Shown one piece after another: positions 5,676 through 10,474 of a stretch of 10,474 nt of DNA (its first letter is position 1; every line of letters begins with the position of its first letter). The position numbers and the translations under genes were made by a program. Below the pieces are notes generated by a model. The model was not told the DNA's origin. It worked only from the letters and a program-made list of their open reading frames with translations, and made no database searches. This DNA comes from an uncultured Clostridia bacterium (GTDB lineage: Bacteria > Bacillota > Clostridia > Oscillospirales > Oscillospiraceae): positions 1 to 10,474 of the forward strand of contig CALDMR010000016.1 in assembly GCA_937915065.1 (NCBI GenBank), given 5' to 3'.

Positions 5676-7142
5676 TTATGCCGCGTTATCCGCGGATGCA
5701 GTTTCAGTTGTTCCGTCCACAGCGCCGCCGTCCGGCGTACCGGGGTCGGTGCCGGGATCCGTGGTGCCGGGATCCGTCGTCCCCGGGTCAGTGGTGCCGG
5801 GATCGGTAGTGCCGGGATCGGTAGTACCGGGATCCGTCGTTCCCGGATCGGTGGTGCCCGGATCAGTGGTACCGGGATCCGTTGTACCGGGATCCACAGG
5901 CGTTGTAGGCTGCTCCGGCTCCACAGGCACATCCGGCTCCACAGGCTTGGTGGTATTGGGATCCACCGTCTGCGTATGGCCGCTGCTGGGCCGGCTGCCC
6001 ATGGAGGCGTTCGCCTTGCTGTCCTGCAGGCGGCCGGAAGTGCAGCCAATGGTACCGTTGGAGTTGACATACATAATATCCAATTCCGAAGCGGTCAGCT
6101 CATCCAGATAGGGATTAAAACTCTCGTTGACCACCTGCACCAGTTCGTCCACACTGGGCACCACATAGCTCAGGTTGGCATGATAGCTGCGGCTCCACAC
6201 GCTTTTGGTCGAGCAGGGCATCGTAATAAAGTTCACATTTTCGCTGCTCAACCCGCCGAAAATCGCCTGCTGGCCAAACCAGGCCATGTTATTGATGGTC
6301 AGGTCAGTGGTCACCTGCTCGGTAAAGATGCGGGCGTATTCAAAGACCTTCGTCATCTTATCGATCTGGAGGCACTGCTCGACGAGGGCTTTCAAAAATC
6401 CCTGCTGGGTTTCGATCCGGCCCAAATCACCAGTGGCATAGCCGTTTTTGCCTTCGCGGAAACGCACCACGCCCATGGCCTGCTCGCCGTTCAGTTTCTG
6501 GTAGCCTTTTTTCACATGGATATGCAGATCCTGCCCAGGATCGTCATAGTCCATGTCCCGGGGAACATCGTACCACACGCCGCCGATGGCGTTGACCAGT
6601 TCGCCCACAGCCGCCCATTCCACCACAACACTGTAATCGGGCACAAAGCCCACCAGTTCGCTCACTTCTTTATACAGCGCCTGAATACCTTCATCTCCGC
6701 CGCCGTTAAAGTTGTACACAGAGTTGATCTTTTTCACATCCCAGTTCACATTGACCATGGTATCACGGGGAATGCTCATCACGTTCATCTCTTGATTCTT
6801 CACATCGTAAGCGGCCAAGAGCACCGTATCGGTGTTGCCGCCGCCGCCTGTGTCGCGGCCGATCACCAAAAAGGTAAAAAAGTCCTCTTTCCGGTCTCCG
6901 GACAATTTGGGCCCCGTCAGCTCGCCGAAAGATTCTTCCTTCATGCCGGGGTCGGGCAGCTCAGGCCGCTGGAAAAAAGCCACCACCGCCGCCGCAATAC
7001 ACAGCACCGCCGCGGCCACGGCCAGCACCACAATCAAAATCCGCTGCTTTTTCTGTTTGGGCGTCAGCTTCTTTTTCTGTTTCTTCGCTTTTGGGGCGGC
7101 AGGGGCTTCATGGACGCCGCCCTTTTTCTTTTCAAATCCCAT
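5676..7142 (-). CDS. LytR-CpsA-Psr (LCP) family wall-polymer transferase with (TDPGT)n tail
   Basis: LCP proteins move teichoic-acid-like or capsular polymers from undecaprenyl phosphate to peptidoglycan on the outer face of the membrane. This 488-residue protein has a Lys-rich cytoplasmic end (residues 1-34), one membrane segment at about 35-57 and an external LCP domain at about 88-260. Key conserved sites are 'VIGRDTG' (93-99), 'NTDTVLLA' (103-110), 'SIPRDTMV' (123-130), 'LNGEQAMGVVRFREG' (217-231) and 'GDLGRIETQQGFLKAL' (238-253), which carry the Arg and Asp residues that bind pyrophosphate and metal. Residues about 393-488 are a Pro/Thr/Asp-rich acidic tail containing 11 DPGT copies. No LPXTG or wall-binding motif follows. 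The start (ATG 7140-7142) lies 5 nt after the nadD-yqeK stop, with AAAGGA 11 nt upstream inside that gene, which suggests translational coupling. Paralogues are common, so the exact polymer cannot be named. Confidence 0.93.
   Translation of the reverse strand: MGFEKKKGGVHEAPAAPKAKKQKKKLTPKQKKQRILIVVLAVAAAVLCIAAAVVAFFQRPELPDPGMKEESFGELTGPKLSGDRKEDFFTFLVIGRDTGGGGNTDTVLLAAYDVKNQEMNVMSIPRDTMVNVNWDVKKINSVYNFNGGGDEGIQALYKEVSELVGFVPDYSVVVEWAAVGELVNAIGGVWYDVPRDMDYDDPGQDLHIHVKKGYQKLNGEQAMGVVRFREGKNGYATGDLGRIETQQGFLKALVEQCLQIDKMTKVFEYARIFTEQVTTDLTINNMAWFGQQAIFGGLSSENVNFITMPCSTKSVWSRSYHANLSYVVPSVDELVQVVNESFNPYLDELTASELDIMYVNSNGTIGCTSGRLQDSKANASMGSRPSSGHTQTVDPNTTKPVEPDVPVEPEQPTTPVDPGTTDPGTTDPGTTDPGTTDPGTTDPGTTDPGTTDPGTTDPGTTDPGTDPGTPDGGAVDGTTETASADNAA
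5748..5897 (-). repeat. 15-bp coding minisatellite encoding TDPGT
   Basis: Nine full 15-bp units run from 5748 to 5882, followed by a partial unit. Each encodes Thr-Thr-Gly-Pro-Asp read backwards on the + strand, that is TDPGT in the protein. The first two units (5748-5762 and 5763-5777) are identical. The others differ mostly at synonymous positions. Together with the edges the protein shows 11 DPGT copies. All units keep the frame because 15 is a multiple of three. Confidence 0.93.
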
Positions 7143-7147
7143 ATAAT

Positions 7148-8326
7148 TCAGTATCCTTTCAGAAAATGCAGGGCTTCCAGCGTTTTTTCATGAACCGGGC
7201 TGCCCAATTCCTCCATTTCCTCCACAGTCATGGCCAGGCCCATGGCCAGGCCTGCATCCAGATCCTCGTATACCGTTTTGCGCAGCGCTTCCACGCCGGG
7301 AAAATCCCGGGTGGGTTCGATATAGTCGGCCAGGTAGAGCACTTTTTCCAGCAGCGTCATATCCGCCTTGCCCGTCGTGTGCCACTTGATGGCCTCGTAC
7401 ACCGCATTGCTCACGCCGAATACATCCCGCGCCAGTTCCGCGCCGGTTTTTGCATGGAGCAGCTTCAGGGTTTTCTGCTCTACCGTGTCCAGCTTCACGC
7501 CGTATTTTTCGCACAGGGCCAGCTGTTCCTCCATGTCCAGTTTTTTTGTGCAGTCGTGGAGCAGCGCCGCCACGCGGGCCTCTGTCACATCCGCGCCATA
7601 GCGCTCTGCCAGGCGGACGGCTTCTTCCTCCGTTCCCCGCACATGGGCCATGCGCCGGTATTTGAGATAGGACATGGCAATGGGCCGCAGCGCATCCGGC
7701 GAAAGGTGCTTCAAATCGGTTTGGGCGCCGTACAATCCTTCCCGCAGAATATAGCCCAGCACCTGCTCCTGCAGCAATTCCTCTGCCTTTCCCTGGGCTG
7801 CCAGCTGCCGGATCTCCGTGGAGGACGCCGGCAGCGTCTGCATGGGGATCAGCGTGATCTCCGCGCCGAAATTCTGTTTCAGCAGCGGGATCATTTGATC
7901 AAACATGGCCTGTTCTCCCGCATCACCCCGGGCAAAGGTTGCCAGCTTGGCATACCGGACGATCTCCTCCGGCGCATGCCACAGGTGAAAGATCTCCAGC
8001 ATGTCGCTGCCCATCAGCAGCCAAAGCTCCGCTTCCGGATACTGCTCATGAACCTGGCGAACCGTGTCTGCGCTGTAGCTTTTCCCCGCCCGGCACAGTT
8101 CCATGTCCGACACCTCGGCACAGGGAATCGCGCCAAACGCCAGGCGCGCCATCTCAAGGCGCTGCCCGTTGGCAGGCGACCCTGCCGGCAGTTCTTTATG
8201 GGGAGGCACATTATCGGGGATGATCAAAAGCCGGTCCAGTTCCAGCATGCGGGCAGCCTCCCGGGCTGCATGCACATGGCCGATGTGGGGCGGGTTAAAC
8301 GTCCCGCCGTATATGCCGATTCGCAT
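7148..8326 (-). CDS. nadD-yqeK: Fused nicotinate-nucleotide adenylyltransferase (NadD) and HD-domain Ap4A hydrolase (YqeK)
   Basis: One open frame of 392 residues joins two enzymes usually made by neighbouring genes. Residues 1 to about 200 are NadD, which makes deamido-NAD from nicotinate mononucleotide and ATP. They show 'GGTFNPPHIGH' (7-17, with the HIGH-type nucleotide site), 'GSDML' (106-110) and 'SSTEIR' (168-173). Residues about 208-392 are YqeK, an HD-fold hydrolase known to split Ap4A symmetrically to ADP. Metal ligands are visible as H228 ('RMAHVRG'), H257-D258 ('LLHDCTKK'), H291 ('HAKTGA'), H316 ('KWHTTG') and D334 ('YLADYIEPTR'). All key residues are present in both halves, so both should be active. 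There is no stop or start between the domains. The ATG at 8324-8326 has GAGGGAG 5 nt upstream and follows the yhbY stop by 14 nt. Confidence 0.95.
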   Translation of the reverse strand: MRIGIYGGTFNPPHIGHVHAAREAARMLELDRLLIIPDNVPPHKELPAGSPANGQRLEMARLAFGAIPCAEVSDMELCRAGKSYSADTVRQVHEQYPEAELWLLMGSDMLEIFHLWHAPEEIVRYAKLATFARGDAGEQAMFDQMIPLLKQNFGAEITLIPMQTLPASSTEIRQLAAQGKAEELLQEQVLGYILREGLYGAQTDLKHLSPDALRPIAMSYLKYRRMAHVRGTEEEAVRLAERYGADVTEARVAALLHDCTKKLDMEEQLALCEKYGVKLDTVEQKTLKLLHAKTGAELARDVFGVSNAVYEAIKWHTTGKADMTLLEKVLYLADYIEPTRDFPGVEALRKTVYEDLDAGLAMGLAMTVEEMEELGSPVHEKTLEALHFLKGY

Positions 8327-8340
8327 AGGATCTCCCTCTT

Positions 8341-8652
8341 TTATTTCTTCTTGGTTTTAGGCAGCTCGATCTTCCGCTTATTCTTATCCTGCTGCACGCG
8401 GAACAGCACAAAGCGGGCGCCGATGACCTGCACCACCTCGCTGTGGGTCGCCGTGGCCAGGGCCTCGGCAGCCTCCCGGGCAGACAGCAGGCTGTTCTCC
8501 AGCACATTGCCCTTGATCAGTTCCCGCTTCTCCAGCACGCCGTCGGCCTGAGCGATCAAATTATCGGAAATACCATCTTTTCCCACCTGCAGCACGCTGT
8601 CCAGCGTATTGGCCATGCCCCGCAGATAAGCTCTCTGTTTACTTGTCAACAT
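8341..8652 (-). CDS. yhbY: YhbY family RNA-binding protein (CRM domain)
   Basis: This 103-residue protein begins 'MLTSKQRAYLRGMAN', typical of YhbY. The CRM domain has 'VGKDGISDNLI' (23-33, the GKxG RNA-contact loop), 'LEKRELIKG' (40-48) and 'VVQVIGARFVLFR' (73-85). Family members associate with the 50S precursor and help ribosome assembly. A Lys-rich tail follows. The start is the ATG at 8650-8652, with AGGGAG 10 nt upstream. An in-frame ATG at 8680-8682 adds 10 unconserved residues and is less likely. The start overlaps the 3' end of rdgB by 14 nt, which suggests coupled translation. Confidence 0.92.
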   Translation of the reverse strand: MLTSKQRAYLRGMANTLDSVLQVGKDGISDNLIAQADGVLEKRELIKGNVLENSLLSAREAAEALATATHSEVVQVIGARFVLFRVQQDKNKRKIELPKTKKK

Positions 8653-9250
8653 GAATATTCTTCTCCCTGCAATATTTTTCAAATTCGTTGCGGAAGGCCG
8701 CCAGGGCCTTGGCGCGGTGGGACACCGTGTTCTTTTCCTCCGGCGTCATCTGGGCAAAGGTCTTGCGCAGCGCCGGCACAAAGAAAATCGGATCGTAGCC
8801 GAAGCCGTCCTCCCCGATGGGGGCAAAGGCGATGGTACCGTCGCACACGCCCTGCGCCGTCAGCGTTTCTCCGGTGGGGAACACGCAGGCGATGCAGCTG
8901 TAAAAGTGGGCGGCACGGTTGGTTTGTCCCACCAGCGCGCTCAGCAGCAGATGATAACGGTCCACATCCGTCAAGCCTTCGCCGCCGTATCGGGCAGTAT
9001 ACACACCGGGCGCGCCGTTGAGCGCATCCACCATCAAGCCGGAATCATCGGAAATGGCGGGCATCCCCGTGGCCTTCATCACCGCGTGGGCCTTCAGTAG
9101 TGCGTTTTCCCGAAAGGTAACGCCCGTTTCCTCCACCTCAATATTCATACCAAGTTCGCTTTGCAGCACCAGTTCCACGCCGTAACGGGCCAGAATCGTG
9201 CTCATTTCTTTCATTTTTCCCGGATTATGGGATGCTAAAACAATCTTCAT
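8639..9250 (-). CDS. rdgB: XTP/dITP pyrophosphatase (RdgB/HAM1 family)
   Basis: The enzyme removes deaminated purine nucleotides (dITP, XTP) by releasing pyrophosphate and so protects DNA and RNA from wrong bases. The 203-residue length and all family motifs fit: 'ASHNPGKMKE' (6-15), 'EETGVTFRENALLKA' (40-54), 'ISDDSGLMVDALNGAPG' (66-82) with the metal-binding acidic residues, 'DGFGYDPIF' (148-156) and 'SHRAKAL' (177-183). The ATG at 9248-9250 is fixed by the family N-terminus 'MKIVLASHNPGK'. Its ribosome binding site is weak, with AAAGGA about 15 nt away. The gene lies 60 nt after rph, and its 3' end overlaps yhbY by 14 nt. The rph-rdgB pairing is frequent in Bacillota. Confidence 0.96.
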   Translation of the reverse strand: MKIVLASHNPGKMKEMSTILARYGVELVLQSELGMNIEVEETGVTFRENALLKAHAVMKATGMPAISDDSGLMVDALNGAPGVYTARYGGEGLTDVDRYHLLLSALVGQTNRAAHFYSCIACVFPTGETLTAQGVCDGTIAFAPIGEDGFGYDPIFFVPALRKTFAQMTPEEKNTVSHRAKALAAFRNEFEKYCREKNIHVDK

Positions 9251-9310
9251 TGCGTCGCTTCTGTTTCCTTTCTTTTTATCGGTAAAATGTATCTTTTTGG
9301 CATCATCTGC

Positions 9311-10027
9311 TTATTTTTGCAGGATCTCTTTTTGAATGGCGATCAATTCATCCACACCCTTGGCGCACAGGCGCACCAGATCCTGCTGCTCTCCCACAGT
9401 GAAAGCGCGGCCTTCGCCGGTTCCCTGCAGCTCGATCAGTTCTCCCCGGTCATTCATCACACAGTTCAGATCCACCATGGCCCTGCTGTCCTCGCTGTAG
9501 CACAGATCCAGCAGCGCCCGGTCATCCACAATGCCCGCCGACACGCCGGCCACATAGCCCAGCATCGGATCCTGCGCAATCAGCCCCTCTTCCAGAAGTT
9601 TGCGGCAGGCCAAAGCCAGCGCCAGATAGCCGCCGGTCACGGAAGCCGTTCGGGTGCCGCCATCGCCCTGGAGCACGTCGCAGTCAATGGTAATGGTATG
9701 CTCCCCCAGCTTTTTCAGATCCACGGCGGCCCGCAGGCTGCGGCCCACCAGGCGCTGGATCTCCGCACTGCGGGGGCTGAGCTTCAGCTTGGACACATCC
9801 CGTCTGCTGCGTTCCCGGTTGGCCCGGGGCAGCATGGAATATTCCGCCGTGATCCATCCTTCGCCCATGGGAACATGGGGCGGAACCCGATCCTCCACAC
9901 TGGCGCAGCAGAGCACCTTGGTGTGTCCGCACTCAATCAAAACGCTGCCCTCGGCAAATTCCGCAAAGCCCGGCGTGATTTTCACGCTGCGCAGTTCATC
10001 AAACATTCTTCCGTCGATTCTGTTCAT
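9311..10027 (-). CDS. rph: Ribonuclease PH
   Basis: RNase PH trims the 3' ends of tRNA precursors by phosphorolysis and works as a hexamer. The 238-residue product matches the usual length. It shows the N-terminal region 'SVLIECGHTKVLCCASVED' (28-46), 'YSMLPRANRERSRRD' (63-77), 'RSAEIQRLVGRSLRA' (86-100), the phosphate-binding 'QGDGGTRTASVTGGY' (120-134) and the metal-binding 'SEDSRAMVDLN' (178-188). The ATG at 10025-10027 has AAGAAGG 9 nt upstream and gives the family start 'MNRIDGR'. A longer frame reaching 10141 would run into the upstream gene and is not supported. It lies 22 nt after the DUF2007-like gene. Confidence 0.96.
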   Translation of the reverse strand: MNRIDGRMFDELRSVKITPGFAEFAEGSVLIECGHTKVLCCASVEDRVPPHVPMGEGWITAEYSMLPRANRERSRRDVSKLKLSPRSAEIQRLVGRSLRAAVDLKKLGEHTITIDCDVLQGDGGTRTASVTGGYLALALACRKLLEEGLIAQDPMLGYVAGVSAGIVDDRALLDLCYSEDSRAMVDLNCVMNDRGELIELQGTGEGRAFTVGEQQDLVRLCAKGVDELIAIQKEILQK

Positions 10028-10049
10028 CGTATCATACCTTCTTCCCCGA

Positions 10050-10307
10050 TTACCAATGCTGCTGCACACTTTGAAGCACCTCGACCGCGCGGTGCAGATC
10101 TTTCTTATGCACATATACAATATAGGTATACAGCGCATCATAATTCACACCCGGCATTTCAATGAACTGGCGGTCGCCAAAACCCAGCATGCCGGGGATC
10201 CCGGTTTGCGAATCAATGTCTGCATCCCACAGGGCCTGCCGCACAGCAAAGAGCTTTTGCTGCGATGAGAGTGTGATCAGCTCCCTGCGATTAAAAACCG
10301 TTATCAT
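10050..10307 (-). CDS. Small DUF2007-like protein of unknown function
   Basis: The 85-residue product begins 'MITVFNRRELITLSSQQKL' and ends with 'IVYVHKKDLHRAVEVLQS'. The pattern of strand, helix ('QKLFAVRQALWDADID'), Gly-rich loop, strand ('YTYIVYVHKKD') and helix ('LHRAVEVL') resembles the DUF2007 'putative signal transducing protein' family with a ferredoxin-like fold. That family often reads 'aellraaLeaaGI...V...d...A..iL'. The role of such proteins is not settled. The ATG at 10305-10307 lies only 3 nt after the ftsY stop, and the GAGG site overlaps that stop, so translation is probably coupled to ftsY. The coding call is firm; the family assignment is moderate and made from pattern only. 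Confidence 0.72.
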   Translation of the reverse strand: MITVFNRRELITLSSQQKLFAVRQALWDADIDSQTGIPGMLGFGDRQFIEMPGVNYDALYTYIVYVHKKDLHRAVEVLQSVQQHW

Positions 10308-10310
10308 ACC

Positions 10311-10474
10311 TCACACCAGTTCGCGGACGTATTCCTCCGCGTCAAAGGGCTTGAGATCCTCCATCCCCTCGCCCACGCCGATATATTTCACCGGCACCTG
10401 CAGCTCCTTTGCGATAGCCACCACAATGCCGCCCTTGGCCGTGCCGTCCAGCTTGGTCAGCACGATGCCGGTCA
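10311..10474 (-). CDS. ftsY: Signal recognition particle receptor FtsY, C-terminal end (start outside window)
   Basis: The last 53 residues are visible before the TGA at 10311-10313. They contain 'TGIVLTKLDGTAKGG', the G4 (TKLD) region and following segment of the SRP GTPase NG domain, then 'IAKELQVPVKYIGVGEG' with the closing G5-type loop, and 'DLKPFDAEEYVRELV' at the end. This is diagnostic of FtsY rather than Ffh, which has a long M domain after this point. FtsY is the membrane receptor for SRP-ribosome complexes. The gene continues beyond the right edge, and it is the first visible gene of the - strand cluster. Confidence 0.95.
   Translation of the reverse strand, partial: TGIVLTKLDGTAKGGIVVAIAKELQVPVKYIGVGEGMEDLKPFDAEEYVRELV

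Noticed and set aside
5748..5897. CRISPR-like or regulatory direct repeats
   Set aside because: The 15-bp units are contiguous with no spacers, and they stay in frame within the LCP coding sequence. They are a coding minisatellite.
5649..8551. Long + strand open frames opposite the LCP and nadD-yqeK genes
   Set aside because: They are antisense shadows with no ribosome site or domain. The repeat region merely reads as PGSVV-type repeats from the wrong strand.
9251..9310. Possible internal promoter between rph and rdgB
   Set aside because: The 60-nt gap is A/T-rich on the - strand, but I see no -35/-10 pair with proper spacing.
10028..10141. N-terminal extension of RNase PH
   Set aside because: The extension overlaps the DUF2007-like gene, is Cys/Arg-rich without family similarity, and the start at 10027 has a ribosome site and the family N-terminus.

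Overview
This window reads as a GC-rich Bacillota chromosome segment, most likely from the class Clostridia and probably an Oscillospirales/Ruminococcus-type gut anaerobe. That placement is inferred from gene content: an SLH-domain surface protein, YqeG, RsfS, YhbY, NadD joined to YqeK, an LCP protein, AGGAGG-type ribosome binding sites and sigma-A-type promoters. No mobile element, CRISPR array, tRNA, rRNA or phage gene was found.

Left part (1-2330). The window opens inside the 3' end of an SLH-domain surface protein on the + strand. It ends at a perfect 17-bp bidirectional hairpin, which also faces the end of yqeG on the - strand. yqeG (HAD-type phosphatase) is transcribed divergently from an unrecognised 252-residue gene that starts with TTG. 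The short gap between them holds a -10 region readable on both strands. The unrecognised gene has C-terminal features resembling the GH18/YaaH chitinase-like fold but no visible catalytic acid motif. It converges on rpsU across a second perfect bidirectional terminator.

Middle part (2332-5290, - strand). rpsU (ribosomal protein S21) has its own fully consensus promoter (TTGACA, 17 nt, TATAAT), an inverted repeat over the -35 box and a structured leader of about 64 nt. Upstream of it lies leuS (leucyl-tRNA synthetase), with its own TTGAAA-17-TATAAT promoter, a leader too short for a T-box, and probably a TTG start. A third strong hairpin (5258-5284) separates leuS from the next operon.

Right part (5296-10474, - strand). 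This is a tightly packed cluster, read from right to left: ftsY (3' end only), a small DUF2007-like gene, rph, rdgB, yhbY, a nadD-yqeK fusion, an LCP-family cell-wall protein with a (TDPGT)n tail, and rsfS. Gaps run from a 14-nt overlap to 60 nt and I see no convincing internal promoter, so one transcript ending at 5258-5284 is likely. Together these genes cover protein targeting (FtsY), tRNA 3' processing (RNase PH), nucleotide-pool cleaning (RdgB), ribosome assembly and silencing (YhbY, RsfS), NAD synthesis with Ap4A turnover (NadD-YqeK) and wall-polymer attachment (LCP).

Most of the window is core housekeeping DNA. I do not see a convincing new defence or mobile system. The points most worth a second look are the NadD-YqeK fusion, the 15-bp coding minisatellite in the LCP gene, the unrecognised TTG-start gene, the symmetric divergent promoter, and the inverted repeat over the rpsU promoter.
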